A stretch of 64,000 bases of DNA, from contig NC_135505.1 of the NCBI RefSeq assembly GCF_052857255.1, positions 59,129,149 through 59,193,148 on the forward strand, written 5' to 3'. Shown here piece after piece: positions 10,639-22,208 of this stretch (position 1 is its first letter; each line of letters opens with the position of its first letter). Below the pieces are notes generated by a model. The model worked only from the letters and a program-made list of their open reading frames with translations, was not told the DNA's origin and did not search any database. Source of the DNA: Amblyomma americanum (taxonomy: Eukaryota; Arthropoda; Arachnida; Ixodida; Ixodidae). The position numbers and the translations under genes are program-made.

Positions 10639-10799
10639 CGGACGCGCCCCGGACGCGCCGCGCGAGGCGTTTTTTTCTACTCCGAGCAGCAGCACGCGGC
10701 GGCGCGATTTCGTGCTGGGCACGCGTCAAAACGACGCGCGCGTCCCAGTATCCGCGCGTATATCGCGCCTGAATCGCGCCATGCGGTTCCGCCTTGAGA

Positions 10800-11329
10800 G
10801 TGCTTGCCGACGTTCCGACAAGAGGACTTCTCTTCGTCTGACAAAGCGTTAATCATTGGCGGGGTTTAAATAAGATTTCACTTCGAGGAGAAAAGCCTGC
10901 TGTGTGGGAGGAGGGCGCGATGTGGGAAGAGCTTTAGGTTGGGAAGCACGAATCTTGAACTGAAAAACAGGAAAGAAAAGACCAGCTCAGTAGAAAGGAA
11001 CCACGGGGTGTGGAGCGTAGAGGGGTAGTGGGCTTGATTTTTGATTGCGAGAAATGCATTCAAACAATATCTCAGACAGATATCTCGTACATGTTTGGTC
11101 TCTCGAATCCTGAGATGGCTATTCACGACTATTAAATGTAATTCTGACAGCAATTATTAAATGCTCACCGCTTCTATCATCCACTAAAAAATACGATACC
11201 ACCTTCATCCATGGATATCTACCGCTCTCCTAAAGTCACTGCAGAAAAAGAGATAGTGTAGAGGAAAACTAAACGGCAGCATCTCAATCTTCGGCCTAAA
11301 TTGCGGTACATTACGTATTCCAGTATTCT
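10800..11329. other. No recognisable gene
   Basis: Nothing identifiable. A 91-codon minus-strand frame (10878-11153) has no known motif. Confidence 0.35.
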
Positions 11330-12370
11330 AATGCTTGTTATAAATAAAGCTAAACGAAGCTATTACGATAATCAATTATCGAAACAAAGTCATAATTCTA
11401 AACGAAAGTGCAAGCTCTGTGAGGAATGTTTGAACACTGGCTAATCACCAAGCATTGTTAAATCTTTTTTTTCACGAAATTGCTGTTTTAACTGATGCCC
11501 AGGAAGTAGCGCACACATTTCGCAATTATGTTTCAAGTTCTTCTATTGATCCTCCTTCTCTCTTGTGGGCACCTTCTCTTGAACGCTCCCTCACACCTTT
11601 TTTGTTACCCCCATTTGCCGAGAAGAAACTAAGTCCGTCGGGTCTGGTCTGGTCCCGCGTTGATTCACGGCCTATATTGTTTTTACTCTGCATTGACGAT
11701 TTGTTAGCCTGTTTTGAGGATTGCAATAGCATATTATACTCAGGTGGCCTTGCTCTGCTATCATCGCATCGCGACGTTGTCATGCTCATATCTAACCTAT
11801 ATAAACCTTAATTCTCATAAGCATTAGGTTATATTAACCGGATGGTAGTGAGTGTTACTAAGACTTTCAGATTTTCCATCACCCTCCGAAACCAGTGCCT
11901 GTCACACCACCATAATAGTTAAACTCCACTGCATCTCTTCGCAAGACAGTTTCATTTCTAGGTGTTTTTTGGACCCTCATCTAAAATTCCATTACCATCA
12001 TCTAGCAGAAGCCGGCAAAAAAAATCGTGTAGATTACGCGCATTAATCAAGACACGAAGTCATATCCCAATTCTTTATATATTACCGTTTACTACGCATT
12101 CGCGCATAGCCACTTCATCTATGGCCTCATCCTGGGGTAACGCTTATCATATTCATCTCTGGTCGTTAATGAAACTCTGAATGCAAGCCACACACAACAT
12201 AAAGTCTTCTCCTCGAAACTCTCTCTCGCGCATTTTGTTCACGACTTTAAAGAGTCTACCCTTATCCGCTCTCTATATTTATAATATCAGTATTATATTT
12301 TTAAGAATGCTCATCATTAACTCGCGCTACGCATCTTTCATCCCGACATGATCATAAGCAGTACCGTCAC
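11330..12370 (+). pseudogene. CR1-like LINE relic
   Basis: A much-decayed non-LTR element. 11338-11440 reads NKAKRSYYDNQLSKQSHNSK, the usual linker before RT in CR1-type elements. 11668-11810 reads PILFLLCIDDLLACFED, then LYSGGLALLSSHRD, in the place of the usual PLLF..YIDDL and LYADDTAL motifs. The catalytic ADD is therefore lost. 11850-12180 gives thumb and C-terminal fragments (FRFSITLRNQCLS, SSWGNAYHIHLW). Stops and frameshifts are frequent. A run of 13 G at 12396-12408 follows the relic. Confidence 0.72.
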
Positions 12371-12527
12371 ACGGTTGACGCTGTAAATAATTCAAGGGGG
12401 GGGGGGGGCGCTTTGTTGACCTAAAGTGCGGTGAGGCGACAGCCTTTAGCGCGGTGTTGCTGCTTGTGTCACTGATGTGAGGTTAAGATGTTGATTAAGG
12501 TCACAATTGTTTAAGTGCACCTTAAAT

Positions 12528-12790
12528 GCTGGAGACACTGGAGGGTGCTTGGAAGGCATCCGTCTGATTAGACGCCTTTCCGTAGAACTCTCCGGCGTCC
12601 TAGACAAGGAAAACTACATATTCGTTGGCACGAAGTAGCGTAGTCGTTTGCACGGACGGCTCCTGAACGATAAGATGGTAGTTTGAACCCATCGTGCACA
12701 AAGATCTTATTTCTTATCGACTCGCCCGATGTTGCTGAAGACCGTAGTGGACAGAGGGACGGACAGGGTCATGGCCGCGAGTGTGAGCCA
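12528..12790 (+). repeat. tRNA-derived SINE
   Basis: Second copy of the family at 61-300. The A-box-like tagcgtagtcg lies at 12636-12646 and the B-box-like gtagtttgaaccc at 12678-12690. The body ends with catggccgcgagtg as in the first copy. Divergence between the two copies is high, so the family is old. Confidence 0.7.
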
Positions 12791-13454
12791 TTAAAGCATT
12801 TCGCCTTAAAATTTTCTACTACTAACATCAAAATTAACTACGAGATAAGTGTCTTTAATTTCCTATGCCATCATTTTGGAATTCATTAAATTTGCACATG
12901 AAGCAAACTAATGTACTTTCTTGGTTAGAGTACCGACTAAAACTTCCCCTTCACAATATGCAATTTTCATTGCACCAGTGTTATTTATCCTATGTTTGAC
13001 AGTATGTCACAGTGTGTAATTTTTCTTTATTCTATAATATAATTCTTGTATTTAAATCAGTCGATTTTGCACTTCATACTATGTGCCTAGATATTTATTG
13101 TCTGTGGTTCTTGGCAATATAAATCGTGCAGATTGATGCTCTTTTTAGACTCTGTACTCTGCTTGGATGGCTATTGAAATTTATTCTCATGGGACGTCCC
13201 GTCTTCCTTCTTGTAACTCGGGACCTGTCGCCATATATTCTTGCAGCTTCATTTGGAGTCATAAACTTCCTATTTCAACTGAGGCAGTGTTGGCGGAATT
13301 TTTTTTGTGTGTTCAGCGCATTTCGATAAAATTTATATGCTCTATTACGCGATAGCGCATACATCTACTCTGGTCGAAAAGCCGTTGGCGTCGTAGCTGT
13401 GCGCACCGCGCGTCGGAAATATTCGGCGGCTGCGTAAAAATGCACGCGCGCTCA
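12791..13454. other. No recognisable gene
   Basis: AT-rich to about 13340, then more GC-rich towards the SINE head. No motif is recognised in the open frames. Confidence 0.35.
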
Positions 13455-13545
13455 CTGAATAGAAAAACCGGGGTGGCGGCCGGGAATCGACCAAGGGCCT
13501 TTGGTTTTCGAGACGGGGAAGCTTCCACTCCGCCAAGACGGCTTC
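13455..13545 (-). repeat. SINE head resembling tRNA-Ser(CGA)
   Basis: On the minus strand the sequence has an A box tggcggagtgg (13535-13525), an anticodon-loop-like tctcgaaaa (about 13513-13505) and a B box ggtcgattccc (13492-13482), in tRNA order and spacing. The loop resembles tRNA-Ser(CGA). Arm pairing is imperfect and the homology-like body continues past the tRNA end toward 13370, so I call a tRNA-derived SINE and not a functional tRNA gene. Confidence 0.6.
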
Positions 13546-14199
13546 TTTTTCTGCATTGTATGGAGGTACACAATCCCTGACCACTCTGACAAGCCTCAGC
13601 CCCCAATTAACCAGGCCGAATAACACAACCCGTCATACACAATAACACCAGCATCCAGGTCCCACTTTGCCTGGACATAAAAATTCCAGGGGACGCACGC
13701 ACGCATCGAGTTAAAGCAGCCAGGCATGAGGTCGATCCTGCGCAGCATACTTCCCCCACACCACGGCACATTACTTTCTGAACAGAGACTTCGATGAACG
13801 GTGTCGGCGCTGCGTGGCCATCTGTCATGCGGCTCTTCTATAAGATAAAAAGTCCTATCAGCACTAAAAGATATCACGGAACCATATAACCTTTTATTGT
13901 AGGGAAAAATCTTGCGGTGTAGGATGTAATCTCAGCGTACTTTTTGACAGCCCGTTGAAGAACGTAAAAAAAAAAACACATAACAACAGAACACAAAGCA
14001 ATGATCAACAGTCTTTGGTTGCTGACACCAGGGATAGTTCACAGACCAAGGAAACAAAAGTACCTGTTTCACGAAGCGGCGTTTTGACGGGTAAGGCTGA
14101 CGGGTGCAGCTTAACGAAGAAAGCCTTTGCGGCCGCATGAACCAACCTCCGTTACACCTGCTTTAATTCACTGCTGTCTAGAAAAGATAGGTAGAGCTG
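13546..14199. other. No recognisable gene
   Basis: Nothing identifiable on either strand. Short open frames carry no known motif. Confidence 0.35.
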
Positions 14200-15115
14200 T
14201 CAATACATCGGCACAGGAAACATCGTCTCAATCAGCAAATTTGTCATCTGTCTTCTGGATAGACTGCACAGGAATTCTAAACAAAACCATACAGTGACGA
14301 AATCGAATATGTCAGAAACTTCTTTCAGAAAACCACACAAATTCCCCTCACTCCAATGAGCAGCGGGCGCAAACAGAATAGGTAGGAGAAATGGGTGGTA
14401 TGCTGTATTAAAGAAGGAAAACCTTGCAACAAGCTGATGAACCAACAAGTGCTGAAGAGCAGCTCCACCAGCCTTCAAGGGGAGAACAAGTGGTCTCGAA
14501 GCATAGGTTGCCATTAAAAGCCGCACACAAAAGTCGCAAAAATTGTATGCATTGCCTGTACCTTTTCCTTCCACAGTGCAACACCTGCATGACGTCGATA
14601 AACTTCGGATCCAAAAAGATATTGCAAAATTGTGCTCATCCAAGCAGAGACAGCTCCCTGCCCATTTAAGTCTGGGTTTCTCGCCTAAGTTATGGGGACT
14701 GAGAATCCCTGCCAGGCCCACTGTTACCATACTGAAGAAAGGGAACCCCTAGATACTGTAAATCTTCTGACTCAAAGCTGATGCCGCCGAAAAGGCTTGA
14801 TTCTGTACCCCAGTGATCTACCCAGAAGCCCTTTGATTTATGAATGTTAAAAGGTGTACCCGAACTGTAACAAAACTGCTCGATTAAACGCAAAACCTAG
14901 TGCACACTCTTTTTATTGAAACAGGGAAGTGCAACGTCATCAGCATAAGCCAAAATTTTAATTTCGCATTGCGACAGTGAGCAGTCACGCATTCCTGTGT
15001 TGTTGATAATACTACGACCCAGGGGCTCAAGATGCCAAGCGAATAACAAAATCGATAGTTGTATAAAGTGGAAAAGGTTCAGAAAAATTTTTATTAACAA
15101 GCAGTCTTGCACTGG
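14200..15115 (-). pseudogene. L1/Tx1-like LINE relic, minus strand
   Basis: The minus strand carries the RT palm ILAYADDVALPCFNKK (about 14970-14920), then GTPFNIHKSKGFWVDHWG and DLQYLGVPFLQYG (to 14700), then the C-terminal part LQHLLVHQLVARFSFF, GNLCGFLKEVSD (14450-14300). Each block has a counterpart in the plus-strand copy at 5700-7560 (ILAYADDVALFFSDK, LHYLGFPPP, LLHLFVHQLVSGF, GFLKEVAD), so the two are one family. The upstream RT and endonuclease are absent. Several frameshifts and stops are present. Confidence 0.75.
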
Positions 15116-15238
15116 CCGCTATATAACATATTTCTCTTCCCCGGCGGCCACCATCCTGCCAAGGCCTTCCGGCACTTCCTCTCCTTCCTGGAGCCACCGG
15201 CCTCTCTGGCCGCCTCTAGGCCTGAGGGGGCATCATAT

Positions 15239-15429
15239 TGCCACAGTCCCAATCAGTCCAATGGCGCCATACCGCGGCCGAACTGTTTTAGATGGGACTT
15301 GCCATGCCTTGCGCTCTCGAGGGGCTAGAGGTTTTCGTCTTCTTCCTCGCTCGAGGTCCCTGCTGTCTTGCACGCCTCTCAGGTCTAATTAAATCTTGTT
15401 TTGAGTGCTTCGACCGTTTATCGGTGACA
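15239..15429 (+). repeat. 5' LTR of Gypsy-1
   Basis: 191 bp, starting tgccacagtcccaatc and ending tatcggtgaca. The pair-mate is at 20481-20670. A short spacer then leads to a primer-site candidate, tggtggagccgctggg, at 15434-15449. Confidence 0.95.
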
Positions 15430-15590
15430 TATTTGGTGGAGCCGCTGGGTAACGGTCCGTGTACGCTGACCTCGAGGACACTCCTGACGTCAGTTCTCAA
15501 CGCGTGCCTACAACACCAGTCCACAAGGCGAGCCGCCGCCTGCGAGGCCTACAACCAGAGTTCGGCCAACTCGCAAAGCCAGCAAGGACC

Positions 15591-16814
15591 ATGACGTCCG
15601 CTACGGCTAGCCAGACAAGTAAACATTCCGGGAATGCCCCGCTGTTCGTCCTTCAGACGTTTTGGTCGCCCCCATCATTCCACGGTGAGAGGTTTGAGGA
15701 TGTCGAAGACTGGTTGGCCAGCTTTGACCGTGTGGCGGGCTTCAATGAGTGGGACGGCGAGCGCAAATTGCGGAACGTGTACTTCGCACTACAGGACTCT
15801 GCGAAGACGTTGTATGAGAACCACGAAGCTTCCTTCACTAACTGAGAGATTTTTCGCCGAGAGATCTTAGCCACCTTCAACACCAGCGAACGAAAGGAGA
15901 AGGCTGAAATCGCCTTGTAATCGAGGTCGCAGCAGCCGAACGAGAGCGTCGCCATGTTCATCGAGGACATGACGCAACTCTTCAATCGCGCCGACCCTGC
16001 TATGGCCGAGGACAAGAAGGTACGCCACCTAATGCGCGGCGTCAAAGAGCAATTGTTTGCCGCACTGGTGCGTGACCCGCCAAGAACGGTGGCCGACTTT
16101 GCCCATGAGGCAACAAGCATGGAGCGTTCTCTTCAAGAACGGGGCGCACACTACGGCCGCCAGGCTAGTGTAGCAGCCGCTCACCACTGCACGCCCACGT
16201 CGTTGCCCACTGAGGAGCTTCGAGAACTTGTGAGGAGCCTGGTGCGCGAAGCACTCGATAAACTACGCTTCGAAGCTCCACTGGCCAGCGTAGGTGCCAT
16301 ACCGGACGTGATCCAAGATGAAGCCCGGCGAGCTGTTCAGTCGCCACCAGCTCCGCAGCCAGCGCCCTATGTGATGACATACAGTCAAGCACTACAAAGT
16401 CGTCATGGGCCAGTGAGACAAGCCTTTTCTCTCGTCACTCCTGTGCCTTCACTGCGGAACCCAACTGCAGCTGTACCCGTCGTATCGCAGGAGCCCCTGT
16501 CCACCATGAGCAAAGCGCGCGTTTGGCGTACGCCAAACGATAGGCCGCTCTGCTACCGCTGTGGGGAGCCCGGCCACATCCTTCGCTACTGCCCTTACCG
16601 CAGAATGACCTTAAGGGGGTTTCCAACTGACGCACCTCGACTACGCAACGGAGAACGGCCGCGGGACATCGAGCAGTATCTGTCCGATAACGTGCAGCTA
16701 ACGACCTCGCGGCGACGCCAGTCCCGGTCGCCATCCCCAAGGCGCTTTTCTTCGCCAAGCCGCCCGTCTTTTTCCAGCCAGTTCAGAGGCGCGTCCCCAC
16801 ATCGGGAAAACTGA
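15591..16814 (+). pseudogene. gag: gag of Gypsy-1
   Basis: The structural protein of the element, predicted to form the particle that packages its RNA. The ATG at 15591 has a good context (accatga). The capsid-like part (FEDVEDWLASFDRVAGFNEW) is followed by two in-frame stops, TGA at 15843-15845 and TAA at 15918-15920. The same frame then runs to 16814. A CCHC zinc knuckle (CYRCGEPGHILRYC) lies at 16551-16592, and a basic, Ser/Arg-rich tail follows. The gag fragment in Gypsy-3 (53459-53890) is clearly the same family. Confidence 0.9.
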
Positions 16815-16879
16815 AGACGGCGTCCCCCGGGGGTAGGGCCGCTGCTATTGGATCAAGTCAAGAGCCTCCACCCGACGAT

Positions 16880-17275
16880 TTGTGGCAACGATCCGAGCGA
16901 CGACCAAGTCACCCGACGACCTCAACGACAACGACGGGCTGTGACCAACTGGTGTCAGCTGAAATCCCAGTAATCGCTGATAATCACGATGTGACCGCAC
17001 CTCTGGATACCGGCGCTGACTTTTCTGTAATGAATTGTCGGCTAGCTACGGCTCTCAGAAAGGTTCTTACCCCTTGGTCTGGACCGCAGATCCGCACCGC
17101 CGGCGGCCTTGTGGTTACGCAAATTGGCGTCTGCAAGTCACGAATCCAGATCTGCGGTGCTACTATCCCTGGTTGCTTTGCTGTGCTACCGGAGTGCTCC
17201 AAAGACCTGATACTTGGTTTGGATTTCCTTCGGGAGTACGGTGCTGTCATCAACCTTCAGGAGCTGGTCGTGTGA
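16880..17275 (+). pseudogene. Aspartic protease domain of Gypsy-1
   Basis: The retropepsin processes the polyprotein. The active-site motif DTGADFSVM begins at 17006 and the flap-side motif LILGLDFLREYGAVI lies near 17208-17255, so catalytic residues are intact. The frame differs from gag, implying a frameshift between 16814 and 16880. It ends at a TGA at 17273-17275. Degenerate sequence continues in the same frame to about 17500 before another shift. Confidence 0.88.
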
Positions 17276-17505
17276 TTTTCCACTCAACCCCCTGTTGACG
17301 GCGATCACGAGCCATGCGGAACTAAGTTACGCGTCTTTGACGACCACGTATTAATCCCGTCATGAGCTAGCATGTTTGTTACCGTAGATTGCGACAACAT
17401 CACTGGTACTCGTGGCATCGCTGAAACCAACATGTCGCTGCTCCTTGGTCGGCAAGTCTGTGTTGCTCGCGGAATTGTCGAGCTGAACAATCGCCGAACC
17501 AGCTC

Positions 17506-18587
17506 TTGGTAACGAATTTTGGCAGTGAACCTCAGTGTTTTCCTGGCAGAATAGTTATTGCGTATTTCGAAGAACTCGACGAATTCACGGGACAGCACGC
17601 TTTGTCCGAAGCATCGGCATCAGTGGAGGCATCTACCACTCCCATAAAAACTGATGTGAACCCGAACCTCCAGCCTAATCAGCAACGCTGCCTCGAAAGC
17701 GTTATCCAGTCTTTCTGTGACTGCTTCGCTTCGACCTCTAAGGTTAGGCAGACACCGCTCACAAAGCACCGAATTATAGTCGACGCCAACCAGCGGTCGT
17801 TATGTCAGCCGCCTTACCGGATCTCTTCAAAGGAGCGTGATGCCAATCGCCGCCAAGTTCAATAAATGCTCCAGGACGAGGTGATACAGCCGTCGATGAG
17901 CCCGTGGGTGTCGCCCGTTGTCCTAGTAGCAAAGAAAGATGGAACCCTACGGTTCTGCGCTGTTGGCTACCGACGTTTAAACAAAGTCACGAAAAAAGAC
18001 GTTTATCCTCTGCCGCGCATTGATGACTCCCTGGATCGGCTGCGCCACGCCAAGTACTTCTCACCGCTAGATTTACGCAGCGGCTATTGGCAAATCGAGG
18101 TAGACGACGCGACCGGGAAAAGACCGCCTTTATTACACCGGACGGCCTATACGAATTCCGGGTGCTCCCGTTCGGCCTGTGCTCGGCCCCTGCAACCTTC
18201 CAGCAGATGATGGATACCGTTCTTGCCGCTCTGAAATGGCAGTCCTGTCTCGTGTACTTGGATGACGTTGTCATCTTTTCTGATACGCTTGAAGAGCACC
18301 TGAGACGCCTGCGCGCTGTGTACGAAGCAATTCGGTCGGCTGGTCTTTCCCTGAAGCCCGAAAAGTGCCACTTCGCTTTCGAAGAGTTGAAGTTTTTGGG
18401 CCACATCGTGAGTGCTAAAGGGGTTAGCCTCGATCCCGATAAGACAGCCGCCGTGGCTGCTTTTCCTGTGCCCACCGATAAGCTAAGTGTTCGCCACTTT
18501 GTGGGTCTCTGCGCCTATTATCGGCGTTTTGTGCACAACTTCTCCCAGATCGCTGAGCCCTTCAAACGCCTCACGAAAAATTCCTAA
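17506..18587 (+). pseudogene. Reverse transcriptase of Gypsy-1
   Basis: RT copies element RNA into DNA. Visible blocks are EVIQPSMSPWVSPVVLVAKK (about 17881), FCAVGYRRLNKVTKKDVYPLP, the palm region to YWQIEVDDA, then after a one-base loss near 18112 DREKTAFITPDGLYEF, and the catalytic box YLDDVVIFSD at 18255-18284. The connection domain follows. Breaks: TAA at 17863-17865, the frameshift at about 18112 and TAA at 18585-18587. The Asp pair of the catalytic box is intact. Confidence 0.93.
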
Positions 18588-18593
18588 CCATTC

Positions 18594-20373
18594 TTGTGGG
18601 GCCTGGAACAACAGAAGGCCTTTGAAGACCTCCGAACTCGTCTCCAAAGTACGCCCATCCTAGGACACTTCGACGAGTCAGCCGCCACTGAACTGCACAC
18701 AGATGCCAGCAACATCGGCCTCGGTGCGGTCCTTGTGCAGTGGCAGGATGGTCTCGAACGCGTAATCGCATACGCGAGCCGCACCTTGTCACGATCTGAG
18801 GCAAACTATTCCACCACGGAAAAAGAATGCCTGGCCATTGTGTGGGCAGTGACCAAATTTCGCCCGTACTTATATGGCAGCCCTTTCAGGGTCGTCAGTG
18901 ACCACCACTCGCTGTGTCGGCTGGCAAACCTCAAAGATCCCTCGGGACGGCTTGCACGCTGGAGTCTTCGCCTTCAAGAGTTTGATGCCACCATCGTTTA
19001 TAAGTCCGGTAGGAAGCACAGTGATGCCGACTGTCTGTCTCGTGCTCCTATCGAGGACAACCGAGCTGATCCCGACGATGAATCTATTTTTCTCGGCGCC
19101 ATCTCCAGATCCGTCCTCACTAAACATCAAAGGGACGACAGTGAACTACGGCCTCTCATTGAGTATCTTGAAGGAAGCGCTGCGTCGCCCCAGCGAATCT
19201 TCTCACGTGGACTGTCATCATTCTGTTTGCGCGATGGCGTTCTGCATAAGAAAAACTACAACCCGACGGAAGCTGCCTATCTGCTCGTCGTACCTGAGGC
19301 CTTGCGCGACGAAGTAATGCAGGCGTGCCATGATGACCGATCTTCTGGTCACATGGGTTTTTCCCGCACTTTGGCGCGGATACGCCAAAATTACTACTGG
19401 CCTAGGGTTGCTTCAATTGTCCAGCGTTACGTCAGAACTTGCCGCGAGTGCCAACGTCGCAAGACGCCGCCGACTAAGCTAGCCGGACTACTGCAGCCTA
19501 TTAATCCGCCAAAAGTCCACTTTCACCAAGTCGGCATGGACTTACTCGGCCCATTTCCGGAGTCCTCGCTGGGTAACCGCTACCTTGTGGTCGCCACCGA
19601 CTACCTCAGCCGGTACTGTGAAACTAAAGCTCTCCCTCATGGTACCGCTGACGAAATTGCGAACTTTTTCGTTCAAAATATTGTGCTTCGTCACGGTGCA
19701 CCCGCCGTCGTTCTAACTGACAGGGAAACGGCGTTCACCTCGGCCCTTACGCAGGAGGTTATGCGCCTGAGCGGCACCAGTCACCGCAAGACAACCGCTT
19801 ACCACCCTCAAACGAACGGCCTCACCGAACGCCTCAACAAGACGATCGCCGACATGATTTCGATGTATGTTGACGCTGACCACCGCAACTGGGACGCCAT
19901 ACTCCCTTACGTCACATTTGCCTATAACACTGCTCTACAAGAAACGACACGCTTCACTCCATTTCGTTTAGTGCATGGTCGCGAAGCCACAACCATGCTT
20001 GACGCCATGTTGCTCCAGACTAGTAGTACCTCATGTTATGGGTGCTACCCAATTCATTCGTCACGCCGAGGCCGCCCGCCAACTCGCCCGACAGCGCATC
20101 CGGCACCAGCAAGCCCTCGACGCTCGCCGCAATAACCTCCGCTACCGAGCTGTTAGTTACCAGCCCGGCGAAGAAGTCTGGGTTTGGAGCCCAAAACGCA
20201 TGCGGGGGCGCTCCGAAAAGCTTCTGCGCCGATATTTTGGCCTCTACGAGGTACTCCGTCAAGTCAGTGAGGTGAACTATGATGTTCTTCCCCAGGGTAC
20301 AGTTCGCTCCTCTAGACGGCCGACCCCCGAAGTCGTCCATGTCGCACGGATGAAGCCGTACCACGCCCGCTAG
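18594..20373 (+). pseudogene. RNase H and integrase of Gypsy-1
   Basis: RNase H shows LHTDASNIGLGAVLVQ, TEKECLAIVWAV and VVSDHHSL. Integrase follows with the HHCC zinc site (CHDDRSSGH...CRECQRRK), then the DDE core: MDLLGPFP, VLTDRETAF and TNGLTERLNKT. A frameshift near 20030 leads into the C-terminal part with a GPY/F-like module (YFGLYEVLRQVSE), ending at a stop at 20371-20373. This 1.78-kb stretch is open apart from that shift. Integrase would insert element DNA into the chromosome. Confidence 0.93.
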
Positions 20374-20480
20374 CGCTTAAGGCGTGTCTACACCAGCCGC
20401 CGGACACATGCACCGTCCCTTGTCTTCGTGCTTCTTATTGTTGCGGCACCGAGTCGTTGCCCTTCAGAGAGGGGGAGTAA

Positions 20481-20670
20481 TGCCACAGTCCCAATCAGTC
20501 CAGTGGCGCCATACCGCGGCCTAACTGTTTTAGATGGGACTTGCCATGCCTTGCGCTCTCGAGCGGCTGGAGGTTTTCGCCTTTTTCCTCGTTCGAGCTC
20601 CCTGCTGTCTTGCACGCCTAGCACGTCTAATTAAATCTGGTTTTGAGTGTTTTAGCGTTTATCGGTGACA
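20481..20670 (+). repeat. 3' LTR of Gypsy-1
   Basis: 190 bp, the mate of 15239-15429. A polypurine tract (agagagggggag, 20466-20477) sits immediately before it, as expected for plus-strand DNA priming. Confidence 0.95.
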
Positions 20671-22059
20671 GTATGTCAACTTACATGATCATTGCGGCTG
20701 CGCGCCTACCCTCTCTTTTCAAACTTTTTCCCCTCCACCTCCTCATTCTACAGCGCGCAGGCAGTGGGCGTGCACGCAAGCCATCCAGTAGACAAGCCCG
20801 TTCTTCCCACTTTTAATCCTTCCTTCAACCACAGAAGAAGAAGAAGCAAGACATCAGCAGTATTTGCATTCTGTGATAGAGCTAAGAATAAATCATGAGC
20901 CACCTTATCAATAGCTTTTGGCAGATAAATCCTAATAAGAGCCACTTGACAGACCTCATCTAATGCTGGCTGTGACACGAAACGTGTGACATGAATATGT
21001 CATTAAAACTTCTTTTCGAGGATAGTTGGTGCATTTTGAACCGCAGAAAACTTCCAGCGCCAAAGCATGCAACTAGATACGAAACATTGTGTCTTCTTCG
21101 CATGTGGCTGCATGCCTTGGCGCTGCTACTGTTCTTAGGTTCGATATGTATGTTGTTTTTAATAGTACGGCCTTTGATCCCACGACGCCATGACGCCTCG
21201 ATGTTTGAATATGAATAAAGGCGCGTGTATAGTGAATGCACGGGTTTCTTACAAACGTATCTTCGTGATCTCTACTGAGTCGTACATGAGTAATTACGAG
21301 CATGTAAATTACACATACAGGAATTATGCGTGTACCATGCGTTTCCGGTAAATTTCCTCCTGCTTCTTGCAGTCGTAGCGCCATTGTATGGCAACCACTT
21401 GAACCCCCATTCACCATACACGGTGCTGGCCCGGGAGATGGCGCGCGCGTACGACTTTCCTAAATCCCCTTGATAATTTGAAAGTAGCGACACTCTCCTC
21501 CGCGCCGCGCTTTCCTCCTCGATTCTCCTCGCGCGGAGGCTGCGAGCTCTGCGCACTACACGCTTTTTCTCCTTGGCGCCCGCCGGCCGCCCGCAGCTGT
21601 GAGTGAAGCGCGTGCTTTTGGGTCAGGTCTGCGCTCCAGGAGTGCAAAAAATATTTAAAAAATTGCGAGAAAAGCATTGAGAATGCCCAAAGTAATGTTC
21701 CTGTGGAGATTGGTTTCTTCTTAGAACTGCTTGATTGGGGCATACTGATGTAAACAAAGGTTTCAGGCGAGTTCTGTACTGCAGACACTTTTTAAGTCAC
21801 ATGATAAGGTGTTCAATTTGTGCACCTGATTTAGTACTACATCTGACTTTGTCTGTGTTTGTTTTTTTAGGGGTGAACTCTGTCACCGCGGTAAAAGTTC
21901 GGAAAACGACACAGGCTGGTGCTTTGAACTTCAAGATCAGAGAAGGTCCAAGATAGCGTAAATCTTCGGGACTTAGTCCATCACGCTACTCTCAAGCTAT
22001 CTGTCTAGGCATAGTATATATCACGTGATCAACCATGAGCTTGAATCATTGGCTACTTA
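20671..22059. other. No recognisable gene
   Basis: Nothing identifiable. A GC-rich patch (21420-21620) gives open frames on both strands (to 125 codons) that look like composition effects. Confidence 0.35.
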
Positions 22060-22208
22060 TAAATTTATTTTCACCAATTACTGGGCCAAATTAATTTATA
22101 TTTAGTAAACTGAAATTAAAATTCAAATTTGTGCTGCATCATGAGTCATATACTGTTGAAAAGCTTTGGCCAAGTGTAATGGCACTATGCCAGTTAGCGA
22201 TCCGCATT
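22060..22208 (+). repeat. 119-bp satellite, left part
   Basis: AT-rich tandem repeat with landmark rrgtcatata at 22143, 23556 and 23675. The last two are 119 bp apart. The left part stops at the Penelope-like insertion. Bases 22199-22208 (gatccgcatt) are the duplicated target. Confidence 0.85.

Larger units (their letters stand above)
9793..10798. mobile_element. Candidate DNA transposon with terminal inverted repeats
   Basis: The left end (cctgaaggcggaaccacatg, 9793-9812, continuing gcgcg) and the right end, read on the other strand from 10798 (ctcaaggcggaaccgcatg, continuing gcgcg), agree in all but about two positions over 24 bp. They point inward and are about 1 kb apart. Both ends continue into subterminal CGCG-rich sequence. 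No transposase is seen and no target-site duplication is obvious, so this would be a non-autonomous element. An LTR-like segment (10095-10316) may be nested in it. Confidence 0.5.
15239..20670 (+). mobile_element. Ty3/gypsy LTR retrotransposon Gypsy-1 (complete, inactive)
   Basis: Two LTRs (15239-15429 and 20481-20670), both TG...CA, flank gag, protease, RT, RNase H and integrase in the usual Ty3/gypsy order. By eye the LTRs differ at roughly 15 of 190 positions, so the insertion is not recent. Flanking 4-mers are atat (15235-15238) and gtat (20671-20674), probably a target duplication with one later change. At least four stops and three frameshifts break the coding region. Confidence 0.95.

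Noticed and set aside
13469..13544. Functional tRNA-Ser gene
   Set aside because: A and B boxes and the anticodon loop are tRNA-like, but arm pairing is poor and the sequence continues as a SINE body.
21411..21788. 125-codon minus-strand gene
   Set aside because: Charged low-complexity translation from a GC-rich patch with no recognisable domain.
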